Shown: positions 9,628 through 20,035, counted from the stretch's first letter. The stretch: 48,244 nucleotides of DNA from Hyphomicrobiales bacterium (GCA_900469445.1 UBXM01000018.1:7595-55838); one strand, 5' to 3'. Notes: generated from the sequence alone by a model not told the origin. Translations and numbers: made by a program.

Positions 9628-12600
9628 CTAGACCTCTTCGTTTTCGCCGCTTTTCTCACCAGGAGATATCTTCGGGCCTGACAGCTCTTTAGTTCTCGCG
9701 TTTGCGATTGCCTTTGCCAATCTCGCTGCGTCGTAGGGTTTTGACACGATGATGGCATCCCGTTCTCCGCTAACGGCCGACGGATCGCCGGTGGCATAAA
9801 CGATCAAGGTTGCGGGTCTCAAAGCCAGCGCTTCGGCAGCCAAATCCGCCCCGGAGGCACCTGGGAGGTTGAGATCGGTAACAAGCACATCGACTGCCAT
9901 AGTCTGAAGGGCCGCCATTGCTTCTTCGGCACTTCCTGCTTCTACGACGATCAATCCGGCGTCCTGAAGCATTTCAGCGGTGTTGATACGAATGAGGGCA
10001 TCATCCTCAACGAGGAGCACCGTCTGTCGCCCGACTTTTTCGAGCGTCGGTCCGGTACTTGACGCGACTGGGGCGCCGTGCGGCGGTAGTGGTTGGCGCG
10101 AACTTTCTCCAGCCACCTGTCCAGATTTTACGTTCGAGCGTTGCGCCTGATTGGCAAGCACGTGACGAACTTTTCGAGCCAGGGCTTCGCGCGTGTAAGG
10201 CTTTGACAGAAGTTCGATACCTGCATCGAGTTTACCGCCATGGACAATGGAATTCTCGGTATAGCCGGACGTAAACAGTACGGCGACGTTTGGCAGCCGC
10301 TCCTTCGCCTTGCGCGCCATTTCCGGGCTCTTCAGCGTGCCTGGCATGACAACGTCGGTAAAGATAAGATCGATCGGGATGCCGCTGTCGATGACCGTCA
10401 GCGCACTTGCCGCATCGACCGCTTTGAGCGTCCGATATCCAAGATCAGTTAGGAGGGCGATAACGGTCTCGCGCACCTCCGCGTCGTCCTCAACCACGAG
10501 GACCGTTTCGCTTCCACCTACAATCGGGCCATTATCAACTGACACTTCGATGTCTTCAGCCTGGAGCGCGCGTGGAAGGTAGAGCTTTATCGTCGTACCG
10601 TGACCGACCTCCGAATAGATCTTCACATGGCCGCCAGACTGTTTGACGAAGCCGTAAACCATCAACAGGCCAAGACCTGAGCCTTTGCCCTCCGCCTTGG
10701 TGGAGAAGAAAGGCTCGAAAACCTTCTCGATGATCTCGGGCGGCATACCCGACCCCGTATCAGACACCGCCATCATGACATACTGGCCAGGGGTGACTTC
10801 GTCATGCGTGCGGGCGTAGGCGTCATCGAGATGGGCGTTTGAAAGCTCGATCGTGAGCTTGCCCTGCCCCTCCATGGCATCCCGCGCGTTGATCGCAAGG
10901 TTCAGAAGAGCGTTCTCGATCTGCGTCGAATCGATGTAGGTGTTCCAGAGCCCGCCGCCTAGCACCGTCTCCACATCGATGGCTTCGCCGATAGCGCGGC
11001 GGATCATGTCGTCCATGTCGCGAACAAAGCGGCTGATGTTGACGACCTTCGGCTCGAGGGCTTGTCGCCGGCCAAAAGCCAGGAGCTGGCTCGCCAGTTT
11101 TGAGCCGCGCGACACCCCTGCCATTGCGTTGGCGATTCTTGTCTCGGCGCGTTGGTTGCCTGCCACGTCTTTTGACAGCAGTTGAAGATTGCCAGAGACG
11201 ACCTGCAGCAGGTTGTTGAAGTCATGCGCCACTCCACCAGTGAGCTTGCCGACCGTCTCCATCTTCTGTGACTGGGCCAGCTTTGCCTCAGCCTGACGGC
11301 GCTCGGCGATCTCCGAAATCACCCGCGCTTCAAGGTTCTCGTTGAGCTGCTTAAGCTGCTCCTCGGCACGTTCGCGGTGACGGACCTGACGTGCCAAAGC
11401 ATCCGCCTGCTCCCGCAAAGCGGCTTCCGCCGCTCTCTGATGAGAGATATCGGTATGGACACCCACCCATTCGACGATGTCGCCCTTTGAGCCTATGATG
11501 GGCAAAGCTCGGATAGCGAACTGGCGCCACGCGCCATCATGGCGTCGCACCCGGTGCTCGTGAACATACATTGCCTTCGCAGCGACCGCATCGTTCCAAG
11601 TCGCCACAGATGCCTCGATGTCATCAGGATGCACGGCACTCGCCCAACCGAAATCCTGGTACTGATCGAAACTCTGACCCGTCAGCGCAGCCCAGCCTGG
11701 CTGTTCCCCGATCATCCTTCCGTCTGCACTATTCGTCCACAAGACGCCGTGGACGGCGTTCATGGCTGTATGAAAACGGCTATTGCTGATTTCCAGCTCC
11801 GCCTCGCGGACCGCTCGATCCTCAATGTCGATGCCAAGAATGTAGACACCAGCTATCGACCCATCGTTGCCGACATGCGGCACGTATCGGATTTCAAGAC
11901 GACGAACTGGGCCGTCGCCATGGCGCATATCGGCCTCGGCTATCACAGCCTCGCCGGCAAGGGCCCGGTCGATATCGGGTTGGCGGCCTTCGTAGGCTTG
12001 CTCACCGATGACATCGAGAACCGATCGTCCAATCATATCCTCGGGTTTTGTACCGAACCACGCCTCATAAGTGCCGTTCGCGAAACGGTAGACGTGATTT
12101 CGATCAACGTATGAAATCAACATCGGCACTGCGTCGGTGACCCGGCGCAGTTCAGCCTCACTGTCAGCAAGGCGTTGCTCGAAGTCGACACGATCACTGT
12201 TGTCGACGACCGTGCACATCACGCCGCCGATTGTACCGTCCGCTTCGTAGACTGGCGTGTAAAAGAGATCGAAGATGAACTCTTGGCGCCGACCGTCTCG
12301 TACAAGCGTCATGCTCTGGTCGTGAAATGAACGAACCTCGCCGCGAAGGCCGGCGTCGATCATTTCCCGGTTCCAGTCCCATATCTCCGGCCAAGTCACG
12401 GCAACGTTGCTTCCTAGTGCTGCTGGGTGTTTGTCAGAAACGATCTCAGCATAGATATCGTTGTAAATCATGACGTGGGCTGGACCCCACATCAAAACCT
12501 TTGCCACGGGGGAGTTGACGATATTCGCAACCGTGGTCCGCAGTTCGACAGACCAAACGCTCATCGGGCCGAGCGGGGTGGTCGACCATTCTTTCTCGCG

Positions 12601-12801
12601 GATCAACTGACCACAGTCACCGCCGCCAATGGGCCAGACCGCTGCGAGCGGCGGAGCATTCTTTGCGCCATCGCGCAACATCCTCAGACCGGAGCGAACG
12701 ACTTCGCTGGCGTTACCGTAGTCACCCGAAGTCAGACAGTCGGAGATGAAACCCTCGAGCTCGGGGGTCAAAGAAAAATTGCGCGTGAGACGTTTGGCCA
12801 T
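9628..12801 (-). CDS. hybrid histidine kinase with N-terminal ParD-like ribbon-helix-helix
   Basis: The 1057-residue protein starts with about 45 residues typical of ParD antitoxins ([19 protein letters not shown], then [16 protein letters not shown]). There follow, in the same frame, a sensor region found in large soluble kinases ([12 protein letters not shown]... [12 protein letters not shown]), two to three PAS domains, a coiled coil, a HisKA domain with its His in [12 protein letters not shown] near residue 526, a HATPase domain ([18 protein letters not shown]), and two receiver domains with phospho-acceptor Asp in FTDVVMPG (about 815) and VTDLNLPG (about 975). GGAGGAG lies a few bases before the ATG at 12801. 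The fusion of a DNA-binding antitoxin fold to a kinase is odd; it may let the kinase dimerise or bind DNA. Confidence 0.9.
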   Translation of the reverse strand: MAKRLTRNFSLTPELEGFISDCLTSGDYGNASEVVRSGLRMLRDGAKNAPPLAAVWPIGGGDCGQLIREKEWSTTPLGPMSVWSVELRTTVANIVNSPVAKVLMWGPAHVMIYNDIYAEIVSDKHPAALGSNVAVTWPEIWDWNREMIDAGLRGEVRSFHDQSMTLVRDGRRQEFIFDLFYTPVYEADGTIGGVMCTVVDNSDRVDFEQRLADSEAELRRVTDAVPMLISYVDRNHVYRFANGTYEAWFGTKPEDMIGRSVLDVIGEQAYEGRQPDIDRALAGEAVIAEADMRHGDGPVRRLEIRYVPHVGNDGSIAGVYILGIDIEDRAVREAELEISNSRFHTAMNAVHGVLWTNSADGRMIGEQPGWAALTGQSFDQYQDFGWASAVHPDDIEASVATWNDAVAAKAMYVHEHRVRRHDGAWRQFAIRALPIIGSKGDIVEWVGVHTDISHQRAAEAALREQADALARQVRHRERAEEQLKQLNENLEARVISEIAERRQAEAKLAQSQKMETVGKLTGGVAHDFNNLLQVVSGNLQLLSKDVAGNQRAETRIANAMAGVSRGSKLASQLLAFGRRQALEPKVVNISRFVRDMDDMIRRAIGEAIDVETVLGGGLWNTYIDSTQIENALLNLAINARDAMEGQGKLTIELSNAHLDDAYARTHDEVTPGQYVMMAVSDTGSGMPPEIIEKVFEPFFSTKAEGKGSGLGLLMVYGFVKQSGGHVKIYSEVGHGTTIKLYLPRALQAEDIEVSVDNGPIVGGSETVLVVEDDAEVRETVIALLTDLGYRTLKAVDAASALTVIDSGIPIDLIFTDVVMPGTLKSPEMARKAKERLPNVAVLFTSGYTENSIVHGGKLDAGIELLSKPYTREALARKVRHVLANQAQRSNVKSGQVAGESSRQPLPPHGAPVASSTGPTLEKVGRQTVLLVEDDALIRINTAEMLQDAGLIVVEAGSAEEAMAALQTMAVDVLVTDLNLPGASGADLAAEALALRPATLIVYATGDPSAVSGERDAIIVSKPYDAARLAKAIANARTKELSGPKISPGEKSGENEEV

Positions 12802-12906
12802 AACCGCTCCTCCCATGGAAAAGAGGCTGTGTCAACGTGTGTCACAATCCCACATCGTTGGGATCTCGACCTCGCACTTTTATCCAAGCGCTCTACGTTG
12901 GTAATC

Positions 12907-13392
12907 ATGGAAATTTCTGATCTTCACGAGTGCCCATGGCTAGCTGACACGGTTGCTGACAGAATATGGACGCAATGGTGGCGTGACGATCGGGCAAGAG
13001 ACAATGTTCGCTTGAGGATTGCGCAGGCAACACGAGGACACGCGTTCCCGTTTGTCCTCGTCGCCCACAAGAAAGGGGAATTTTTCGGCACGGTGTCGGT
13101 CGTCGAAACCAACATGGCTCCGCGGCGAGATCTCTCCCCTTGGCTGTCTGCCCTTTGGGTGGACGACGTCTATCGTCGGATAGGCGTTGGGTCGACGCTT
13201 GTCAGCAAGGCAATCGATCAAGCCGCGGAGCGCGGGCGCTCCCCCATATATCTTATGGCAACCAAAGATGGTTCACACTTCTACCGACGACGAGGATGGC
13301 TAGATGTCCAGCCTGAAAGTGCCGAGTGCTTCGTGATGGAATTTAGAAGACTAAGAGCGACCGAGCCGAAATGTTTGTCATGCTCCGAATAA
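12907..13392 (+). CDS. GNAT family N-acetyltransferase
   Basis: The 161-residue product is a GCN5-related acetyltransferase, which moves an acetyl group from acetyl-CoA to an amine. The core pattern is present: a [20 protein letters not shown] segment, in which RRIGVGS forms the acetyl-CoA pyrophosphate loop, then a helix and the [17 protein letters not shown] strand-helix end. The substrate cannot be told. It is divergent from the hybrid kinase; the 105 bp between them must hold both promoters. The ATG at 12907 was chosen because the fold begins there; upstream residues in this frame are antisense to the kinase. Confidence 0.8.
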   Translation: MEISDLHECPWLADTVADRIWTQWWRDDRARDNVRLRIAQATRGHAFPFVLVAHKKGEFFGTVSVVETNMAPRRDLSPWLSALWVDDVYRRIGVGSTLVSKAIDQAAERGRSPIYLMATKDGSHFYRRRGWLDVQPESAECFVMEFRRLRATEPKCLSCSE

Positions 13393-13471
13393 CTCCGCAT
13401 GTTTCTGCGTCGCGCGGTTGGCTTGCTCTTGAGCCTGCCGCGGGAAGAGATCCGCAGGCCGGCGCGAGGCT

Positions 13472-13500
13472 GAAGCCTAAGCTACGCGAAGGTAGGCTTC
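13472..13500 (+). repeat. inverted repeat upstream of rpsU
   Basis: GAAGCCTA and TAGGCTTC form an 8-bp stem with a 13-base loop, about 80 bp before rpsU and 80 bp after the GNAT gene. There is no T-run after it, so it is more likely an RNA structure in the rpsU leader than a terminator. Confidence 0.4.
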
Positions 13501-13580
13501 GTCTGGGATTGACCATTGCAATCCTCGCGAACTTGCGTTTATCGGTTTTCCGATTTGATTTTACTACACTAGGAGCTACC

Positions 13581-13823
13581 GTGCTTATTCTCGTCCGAGA
13601 CAACAACGTCGACCAAGCCCTGCGCGTTCTCAAGAAGAAACTGCAGCAGGAGGGCATCGTCCGGGAAATGCGCTTGCGCGAGCACTTTGAAAAGCCCTCG
13701 GAGAAGCGCGCACGAGAAAAGGCAGAAGGCATTCGACGCGCCCGCAAACTCGCTCAGAAAAAGCTGAACAAGGAGTTGGGCCTTGGTCCGGCGAAGAAGT
13801 CGAAACCATCGCGATCTAAATAA
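13581..13823 (+). CDS. rpsU: 30S ribosomal protein S21
   Basis: The 80-residue basic protein starts [20 protein letters not shown] and continues with [20 protein letters not shown], the standard bS21 pattern; it sits on the small subunit and aids translation initiation. The tail is Lys-rich, as in alphaproteobacterial forms. The start is GTG at 13581 with AGGAG five bases upstream; longer upstream reading is not conserved. Rhizobia commonly carry more than one rpsU, so this may be an accessory copy. It is followed by a small unknown gene after 70 bp. Confidence 0.95.
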   Translation: MLILVRDNNVDQALRVLKKKLQQEGIVREMRLREHFEKPSEKRAREKAEGIRRARKLAQKKLNKELGLGPAKKSKPSRSK

Positions 13824-13893
13824 TCGTCGCCTGATTTCGTAGGGCTGGTCACCCGGCCAACCAAGCATCGCCATATACTTCCGGTGATAGACA

Positions 13894-14130
13894 ATGAACC
13901 CGCGGCAGCCACTACCCGAACGCTCCGAACTCTCCGGCCACTATACCGACAACGGCATCACCGTCATTGTGGAAGTCTTCCGGCCCGCAGGCTCAGATGA
14001 TTGGCGGATGGAAGTGACCAGCCTAGAAGATCAGCTCACCGACTGGAATGAATCTTTCGCGTCAGCTCATGAGGCATGGGAAGAATTCGTCTATGTCGTC
14101 AATACGGAGGGGATGGCAGTTTTCCTATAG
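13894..14130 (+). CDS. hypothetical protein, 78 aa
   Basis: I do not recognise a named family. The protein is acidic, with a beta-rich first half (SGHYTDNGITVIVEVFRPAG) and a C-terminal helix containing AHEAWEEFVYVVNTEG; no signal peptide or membrane segment is present. Codon use looks genuine, and the frame is open exactly between rpsU and a decayed sensor gene. Its position 70 bp after rpsU on the same strand allows co-transcription. Confidence 0.6.
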   Translation: MNPRQPLPERSELSGHYTDNGITVIVEVFRPAGSDDWRMEVTSLEDQLTDWNESFASAHEAWEEFVYVVNTEGMAVFL

Positions 14131-14159
14131 CGCCTCCCGACTTTAGCAATCCAGTCAAC

Positions 14160-14670
14160 ACGTCGTCGCGCGGTCTCTTCCAGCATCTCGATCCGACGTG
14201 GATCCTCGGTAAAATCGATTGCCATGCCGACAATCTTCACCGACTGTTCCGTCACTGTCGCGCAAAAGCCTTCGGTCACAACACATCCACCATTCGCCGT
14301 GCACGGTATCAAGGCGATACTCGGCAACGTTTTGGCCGAGCTTACCGGCGATCAGAGGCGTCAGATCGGCCTGGGCGCCGTCATGGACGTTGACGCGATT
14401 GACATAGCGCTCAAGGTCGAGGCGCGCCGCCGTCGGGCCACCGATAAATCGAGCCAACCGATCGGACGTCTCAAACTTACCGCTCAGTATGTCCATTTGC
14501 CAAAAGCCGCCGCGGACGGCCTCGAGCGCCAGCTCAAGCTGAGACGCCCGCTCCGCGAGCTGACGCTCATGCTGTTTGTGGCGAGTCAGGCTTTCGTGCC
14601 TTTTGTAGTGATCATCCGCGCTTCCCGACCACGCTCTTCCACCGACAACTGGCTTGCCGGATGAGTTGGG
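14160..14670 (-). pseudogene. PAS-domain sensor fragment, frameshifted
   Basis: A minus-strand frame gives a PAS domain without any start codon context: LAERASQLELALEAVRGGFW, then MDILSGKFETSDRLARFIGG, then NVAEYRLDTVHGEWW and RRLLRDSDGTV. Near 14235 it shifts to a frame with KIVGMAIDFTEDPRRIEMLE, the usual end of such a PAS-PAC unit. No kinase core follows; the frame runs into unrelated sequence. This is the inside of a sensor histidine kinase gene, with both ends lost. It lies just downstream of the SDR gene. Confidence 0.7.
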
Positions 14671-14683
14671 ATCCTGGCTAGCC

Positions 14684-15478
14684 TCAGGCGACGCCCCTAA
14701 AGCGGGGAGCCGAATGGGTCGCGGAAAGCTGCGGGCCGAGTGCACGACGGGCAGCGTCGAAGGCTTTCCACAATTCGACGTCCTTGAGCGCTGGTATCGT
14801 GTTGGTTTCGCCCTGATCGAACCCGGCAAGGGCAGCGTCGACCATGTCCTCTGCCTGCATGACGATCTCTGTAGGGAGATGCTCGACCGGCAGGCCACCA
14901 AGTGCCCAGAAATCTGTCCGGGTGGCTCCCGGCAGAACTGCCTGTGCGCGAATGCCTTTATCCGCGAGTTCATGGTTCAGCGAGGTGGTAAAGGCCTGAA
15001 CGAAGGCCTTTGTCCCGCCGTAGACACCGTTGAGCAACTCCGGTGCAACAGCGACAATGGATGCAATATTGATAATCGTACCGCCGCCACGGGCGACAAG
15101 GCCGGGGACTGCGGCATAGGTCAGGCGCATCAAGGCAGTGACATTGAGGCGTATCATCGCCTCCATCCGCTCCACATCGCTTTCCAGCAGCGAGGTATGC
15201 GTGCCGATCCCAGCGTTATTGACCAGCGCAGTGATGCTCGCGTCCTCGCGAAGTACCTTTTCGACGGCCCTTAGGTCAGTTGCATTGCCGAGGTCTGCGG
15301 CCAGAACTTCCGCCGCCCGCCCCCTTCGGTCCGAAATCGACGAGGCGAGTGACTGGAGCTTATCTTTGTTGCGGGCAACGAGGATAAGGTCAAAACCGCG
15401 ATTGGCGAGACGGTCTGCGTAGATTGCGCCGATCCCTGTCGAAGCGCCGGTGATAAGAGCAGTTCCCCTGGTCGTCAC
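14684..15478 (-). CDS. SDR family NAD(P)-dependent oxidoreductase
   Basis: The 264-residue enzyme is a classical short-chain dehydrogenase/reductase. It has the cofactor motif TGASTGIG at residues 10-17, NNAG near residue 87, the catalytic Ser in INIAS near 138, and Tyr and Lys in YGGTK near 152. The C-terminal part resembles the DltE/YqjQ-like subgroup, but the substrate cannot be told. It is divergent from a GlxA-type regulator with about 125 bp between, a typical regulator-target arrangement. Confidence 0.92.
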   Translation of the reverse strand: MTTRGTALITGASTGIGAIYADRLANRGFDLILVARNKDKLQSLASSISDRRGRAAEVLAADLGNATDLRAVEKVLREDASITALVNNAGIGTHTSLLESDVERMEAMIRLNVTALMRLTYAAVPGLVARGGGTIINIASIVAVAPELLNGVYGGTKAFVQAFTTSLNHELADKGIRAQAVLPGATRTDFWALGGLPVEHLPTEIVMQAEDMVDAALAGFDQGETNTIPALKDVELWKAFDAARRALGPQLSATHSAPRFRGVA

Positions 15479-15603
15479 TGGTCGGTTCCTTTCCTTGATG
15501 ATGAGAGCGTCTCGTTCTCGATAAGGATGTTATGGACCGGATGACCGTTGTCCGATATGACGTATAACTTACGTTTTTCGGTCATCGCATTGTGGAGGGG
15601 GAC

Positions 15604-16545
15604 ATGCCCCATGTTTCCATGGTTTTAACAGAAGGCTTCCAGTTCCTGGCGCTGGGCGTACAGGCAGCCTTCGAGTTGGCCAATGGCTTGAAAGGGGAAG
15701 ATTTTTATACGCTGTCGATTTCTTCTGTCGAAGGCGGCCCAATTACGTCTTCAAGCGGCTTTGCTGTTCCGACAGTCAGGTTGGAAGAGGTCGGTCCTGT
15801 CGACACGCTCCTGCTGTTGGCCGGCCTCGTGCCGCCTCCGCAGCAAGAAGAGACGACACTGGCGATTCTGCGGGATCTGGCAAAGCAATCCCGAAGGGTT
15901 GCAGGCCTCTGTACCGGCTCGTTTCTTCTTGGCCAGATGGGCTTGCTGGATGGACGCCGCGCAACCACGCACTGGTCTTATGCATACGAGATGCGCAAAG
16001 TGTTTCCGAACGTACGCGTGGAAGATGACCGCATTTTTATCAACGAGGGGCCGATATGGACATCGGCGGGTCTCACTGCCGGGCTGGATCTTGCCGTGGC
16101 TTTGATTGAGAAGGACCTTGGGCGGGATGTGGCAGGCGCGATAGCCCGTCGGCTGGTCATGCATCATCGCCGCGCAGGCGGCCAGTCCCAGCATTCGGAA
16201 TTACTCCAGCTCGCCCCGAGCAGCGATCGTATCCAGAAGGCGCTGATCCACGCCAGGTCTCATCTATCCAACACCCTCACTGTTGACGAACTGGCCGAAG
16301 TCGCGGCGCTATCACCACGCCAGTTCAGCCGTGCGTTTCGTTCGGAAACAGGCCAAACGCCGGCCAAGGCAGTTGAGCAGATGCGTCTTGAGGCTGCTCG
16401 ATTGATGTTGGAGGAGACACGCCACCCGATGGATCGAATTGCGCAGGAGACCGGGTTTACCGACCTTCGCCGTATGCGGGAGGCGTTTATGCGGCAATAT
16501 GGTCAGCCCCCGCAAACAATACGGCGGTTAGCGCGAGTTGCTTGA
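15604..16545 (+). CDS. GlxA family transcriptional regulator (DJ-1/PfpI plus AraC HTH)
   Basis: The 313-residue protein has an N-terminal DJ-1/PfpI-like domain (residues about 1-190) with the nucleophile-elbow motif GLCTGSFLLGQMGLLDGRRA followed by the usual THW, and a C-terminal AraC double helix-turn-helix (about 205-313) with AALSPRQFSRAFRSETGQTP. GlxA-type regulators usually control metabolism of quaternary amines or aldehydes. GGAGGGG lies right before the ATG at 15604. It is divergent from the SDR gene and probably controls it. Confidence 0.92.
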   Translation: MPHVSMVLTEGFQFLALGVQAAFELANGLKGEDFYTLSISSVEGGPITSSSGFAVPTVRLEEVGPVDTLLLLAGLVPPPQQEETTLAILRDLAKQSRRVAGLCTGSFLLGQMGLLDGRRATTHWSYAYEMRKVFPNVRVEDDRIFINEGPIWTSAGLTAGLDLAVALIEKDLGRDVAGAIARRLVMHHRRAGGQSQHSELLQLAPSSDRIQKALIHARSHLSNTLTVDELAEVAALSPRQFSRAFRSETGQTPAKAVEQMRLEAARLMLEETRHPMDRIAQETGFTDLRRMREAFMRQYGQPPQTIRRLARVA

Positions 16546-16559
16546 TCATTGGGCGCTAA

Positions 16560-16590
16560 GCTTTTGAAAGGATCTGAACTAGCGACATGC
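16560..16590 (+). repeat. att-like repeat, left copy
   Basis: This 31-bp sequence matches 23497-23527 at 24 of 31 positions in the same orientation, sharing TTGAAAGGA, GAAC and GCGACA. The two copies bracket 6.9 kb that contain a serine recombinase, HipBA, a tyrosine-recombinase-like protein and ParDE. Degenerate attachment sites are a possible reading. Confidence 0.35.
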
Positions 16591-17500
16591 TACTGTTTGA
16601 ACGTATTTTCACGATGCCATTGTAGAAACTGTGGATGCGGACGCGCGTGAATACCAGCCGGCACGATCGCTCTTCCTGTCTTGTTTATCAGACCCTGGAT
16701 GCTGTCGCGGTCATTGGCGTGACGAGAAACCAGAACCTCGAGATCATCCGACAAGCCGATAAGGCCTCGATCGAAAATCCAATGAGCGGTGCCAGAAAGC
16801 GCGATGCCGTTCGATAGAATGTCAGGGCCGTTCGCTTCAACGGGGCGGATATGAGCCGCATCGACCTCCGCGCGGCCGCCGCCATTGATCAGCTTTAATC
16901 CTGTTATCGCGCATCGTTTGTCGTAGGCCTGCAAGATTAATCGGCGGAACATCCGATCGCGGACGATACGCGACGAAAGCTGTGTGACCCGCACTCTTTC
17001 CTCTTCGAATATGAAAGGAGCTTGAGTGCCGTCCGAGAAGCCTGCTCCCGTTGGCGTGTCTGTCTCCTCGCCCGATCGGGGAGGCTCTGGATGACCCTCC
17101 GCCAGGCCAACCGACAGAATGCGGTTGAAGTCCACCGCTGAGATCGGTCGCACGGCTGCTTGCCCCCTTCCGGAATCCGTCCCGCGTCGTTGAGTACTCC
17201 ACGCTCGATCACACCCTCTGGCCCGCTGAAGGGAACAGCGTTGACGAAATCGAGGTAGCTGCCGGGTTCGATTAGAGCCAAATACATCCCGGACGCTTTG
17301 GGATCCGGTATCACCTGTACGACTTTGGCGACCGCGAAATATCCACGCGTCGCCGTCACCTTTCGGGGCTCGTAATAGATGATCCAGTCTCCAACACACG
17401 ACTGGACACGACCGAGATACTGGCTCGGAAACTGATATTGCTCCGCCGGGCTGTCATCATAGATCGAATCTGTGCGGTGAATGAAAACCCCGAATCCCAT
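16590..17500 (-). pseudogene. HNH restriction-type endonuclease, one-base frameshift
   Basis: Two overlapping minus-strand frames make one protein. The first, from 17500, begins GFGVFIHRTDSIYDDSPAEQ and is a PUA-like N-terminal domain (SQYLGRVQSCVGDWIIYYEP). Near 17160, in a G-run, the frame changes; the second continues with a hinge and an HNH domain: KRCAITGLKLINGGG, AEVDAAHIRPVEANGPD, then NGIALSGTAHWIFDRGLIGL. The DAAHI His and the later H and D are the metal-binding and catalytic residues. Homologous putative restriction endonucleases have this two-domain form and about 300 residues. With the extra base the product would lose the nuclease domain. Confidence 0.82.
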
Positions 17501-17551
17501 ACTTGATCTCTACCATGGTGACTGCGATTCAAACCAGGGAGATCGGTCATT

Positions 17552-18448
17552 ATGCATGCCCCCAAGCGCGTCGTGCTCTACGCGCGTTATTCAACAGATC
17601 AACAGAACCCCGCCTCGATCGAAACCCAGCTCGACCTTGGAAAGGAATTCGTCCTTAGGCAAGGCTGGTATTTAGCCGACACTTTCGTTGATGCCGGTGT
17701 CAGTGGCTCTTCATTCGAAACGAGGCCTGGCCTTCAGGCCGCATTGGCCAAGTCCAATGGTGGTGCATACGACGTTTTTCTCTGCCTCACCCTTGATCGC
17801 CTGTCTCGCGATCTTGAGCACAGCGCCCGTATCCTCAAGATCCTGCAGTTTCATGATGTCGAGCTCTGGACAGTCCACGGCGCCGCCGCAGTGTCATCGA
17901 TGGAATTGGGACTGAGAGCAGTCCTCAGTCAGGAAGTGCTCGAGCAGGTTCGTTATCGCACACGCGAAGGCATGAAGAGCGTCGCCAAGCATGGCCGGGT
18001 CCCCGGGGGCATATGCTACGGTTACAGGATAAGGCGGGAATTCGACGATAACGGCGAGCCCGTGCGCGGGCTGCGTTCGATCGACGCCGATGAGGCGGCT
18101 ATCATCACCTGGATTTTCGAGCGATATGCCGATGGCCTAAGTCCGGTAAAAATTGCCGACGAGCTCAATGCACGCGGAGTGCCTGGTCCACGTGGCGGAC
18201 CGTGGCAGGGGACTGCAATCCGCGGTCATCGTAATCGTGGCAGCGGCATTTTGAACAATCAGGCGTATATCGGGCGGATCGTCTTCAACCGCCTCGCCTA
18301 TCGGAAAAATCCCGCCACGGAGCGCCGTGTCTCACGCGAGAATGCTGCCGAGATGCACATCGTTCAGGAGGTGCCGTCGCTTAGGATCATAAACGATGCT
18401 CTTTGGAAGCGTGTGAAGATGCGCCAAGAAAACTGGCGGGCGGGGTAG
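17552..18448 (+). CDS. serine recombinase (resolvase/invertase type), short
   Basis: The 298-residue protein has a resolvase catalytic domain with Ser14 in LYARYSTDQQNPASIETQL and the LDRLSRD motif near residue 78, then a Recombinase domain (residues about 155-285) with GICYGYRIRREFD and ADELNARGVPGPRGG. Large serine integrases also carry a zinc ribbon and coiled coil and reach 450-550 residues; here the protein stops soon after the Recombinase domain, so it is either a short type or 3'-truncated. It starts 51 bp from the divergent HNH gene and ends against the convergent hipA. It may have moved this segment. Confidence 0.88.
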   Translation: MHAPKRVVLYARYSTDQQNPASIETQLDLGKEFVLRQGWYLADTFVDAGVSGSSFETRPGLQAALAKSNGGAYDVFLCLTLDRLSRDLEHSARILKILQFHDVELWTVHGAAAVSSMELGLRAVLSQEVLEQVRYRTREGMKSVAKHGRVPGGICYGYRIRREFDDNGEPVRGLRSIDADEAAIITWIFERYADGLSPVKIADELNARGVPGPRGGPWQGTAIRGHRNRGSGILNNQAYIGRIVFNRLAYRKNPATERRVSRENAAEMHIVQEVPSLRIINDALWKRVKMRQENWRAG

Positions 18449-18483
18449 GACAGAGTTTCGGCACGTGCTGCCGGATCCTCAGT

Positions 18484-19728
18484 TTACGTGCTGAGGATTG
18501 GTGCCATCATCCCGATATGTGCATCCATACGCTCAAGTACCTTTGCCGGAACGACGTCGCGTTCCGGCAGCGACCACCAGCGATCGTTCACACGTTCGAC
18601 TGTATCGACCACTGCATTGAGGACCGCGGCTTCCGGCAATCGTGCGCGATTGGCGAAGGCTTTCCATCGCTGGGCGTTCAATGCCTTGAAAGGACGCTCG
18701 CCGGCGAGCGACAGCGCCATGGCGTCCGCTGGGATGTACGGGATCGTCGAGAGCACGTCATAGACGGGTGCGAGATCCGGTTTGTCGCCAGCGCCTCGAT
18801 AGATCAATGACCAATTTTTCAGGTGCATGTCGCCATTGCCCGTTAAGGCAGCCAGAGCCAACCGGCGGACGAACTCTATTGCAGCATCTGACGACACGGC
18901 AACATTCAAGGCCGCAGCAATATCGTGATAAGCGGCACCTTCGTATTTCCGGGACGGAGGGACGCCGAAGACCTGAGCGAAGTCCTCGATATGAATCCGC
19001 TCGCCGTCTGCGCTACGATCGAAACGTTTGACGAGCAGGACTTTTCCGTCCGACAGTGTCTCGAATTCTTTCGGAATTCCCTCGAACTCCGATTGCTCGA
19101 CCAGTTCGCGCTCCGGCACCTCCATGCCGATTGCTTCAGCCAAAGCAAGGTTGGCATATTCATTTTCCGAAACGCCGGGAAACGAGGTCGAGGGAAACTT
19201 GGCGATGTAGGATCCCTGATCGTCGCCGAGCGGCAGCGTCAGTCCACCACCCTTGCCCGTGTTCTTGATAACCGAGAGCTTCATCTGCACGCCGGCGAGC
19301 GAGAACCGAGCTTTCGGTTTTGGAGAAGGCATATCGTCGAGACGCGCCACCGCTCCGTCGCTCGGCACGACGCGGACGGCACCCGGCAGGTCCGCCCCGA
19401 GTGCAACGAGCAGGTCGAAATCATTGCCGGCGCGAACACCGCCGGCGTGGTGCTTTTCCATTGCCTCGCGCAATTTGTCCTCTGGAAGAAGATTGGCGAA
19501 GAACGCCGGCAGGGCTCTGGCAACAGGCTTCGGGTCTTTGCGCAAACCCCCGCTGGCTGCGCGAAAAGACAGGCTCACCACGGGAAACCCGCCTGTCGCG
19601 CGATAGTTATCCTCGAAGCTGAACGCGTTGAAATCTCCGGGCGTCCGTATGATCGTCCCGACCTTCACGCCGTTCAGCAGCACATCAAGCGACGAGACTG
19701 ATCTCGGATTGGGAAAAGCCTCAGTCAC
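18484..19728 (-). CDS. hipA: type II toxin HipA family serine/threonine kinase
   Basis: HipA toxins phosphorylate aminoacyl-tRNA synthetases and cause growth arrest unless held by HipB. The 414-residue protein has an N-terminal HipA domain (VLLNGVKVGTIIRT), the SLAGVQMKLSV loop near residue 145, KFPSTSFPGVSENEY with the ATP-binding Lys, VKRFDR, and the catalytic GNGDMHLKNWSLIY with Asp and Asn. The start is taken as GTG at 19728, overlapping the end of hipB by eight bases, which gives translational coupling. An ATG at 19800 in the frame would add residues antisense to nothing useful and lie inside hipB. Confidence 0.93.
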   Translation of the reverse strand: MTEAFPNPRSVSSLDVLLNGVKVGTIIRTPGDFNAFSFEDNYRATGGFPVVSLSFRAASGGLRKDPKPVARALPAFFANLLPEDKLREAMEKHHAGGVRAGNDFDLLVALGADLPGAVRVVPSDGAVARLDDMPSPKPKARFSLAGVQMKLSVIKNTGKGGGLTLPLGDDQGSYIAKFPSTSFPGVSENEYANLALAEAIGMEVPERELVEQSEFEGIPKEFETLSDGKVLLVKRFDRSADGERIHIEDFAQVFGVPPSRKYEGAAYHDIAAALNVAVSSDAAIEFVRRLALAALTGNGDMHLKNWSLIYRGAGDKPDLAPVYDVLSTIPYIPADAMALSLAGERPFKALNAQRWKAFANRARLPEAAVLNAVVDTVERVNDRWWSLPERDVVPAKVLERMDAHIGMMAPILST

Positions 19729-20035
19729 CACGTTCACCGTCTGGATTTGCAACGAATGCCGGAAGATCATCGAGATCGTCGTGTGGCCGCAGCAACGCAT
19801 CGACGGCCGGCACCATCGCCTGCGGGATGAGCATCAGCTCGAGCCCGAGAGCACGGGCGATGTTGATCAGGGTCGTCGTACGCGCGGCGCTGCTTCCGGC
19901 CTCGATCTCGCGATAGCGGGGGCGTGATATCCCCGCCATGTCGGCGACCTGTTCTTGGGTCAACCGCTTGACCTTGCGCGTAGACTTCAGCAAGTGGCCG
20001 ATATCCAGCAGTGCATCTGACTCGGAACGTGCCAT
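19721..20035 (-). CDS. hipB: antitoxin HipB, XRE-type HTH protein
   Basis: The 104-residue protein carries a Cro/C1 helix-turn-helix (about residues 10-68): LLKSTRKVKRLTQEQVADMA and ISRPRYREIEAGSSAARTTTL. Such antitoxins bind HipA and repress the operon. It lies directly upstream of and overlaps hipA. A 46-bp palindrome 73 bp upstream of the start codon is the likely operator. Confidence 0.92.
   Translation of the reverse strand: MARSESDALLDIGHLLKSTRKVKRLTQEQVADMAGISRPRYREIEAGSSAARTTTLINIARALGLELMLIPQAMVPAVDALLRPHDDLDDLPAFVANPDGERGD

Noticed and set aside
12427..12906. Long N-terminal extension of the GNAT frame
   Set aside because: It is antisense to the hybrid kinase. The acetyltransferase fold and a start codon begin at 12907.
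13371..13580. Seventy-residue extension before ribosomal protein S21
   Set aside because: S21 starts directly at the GTG with its own AGGAG. The extension is not conserved and contains the leader hairpin.
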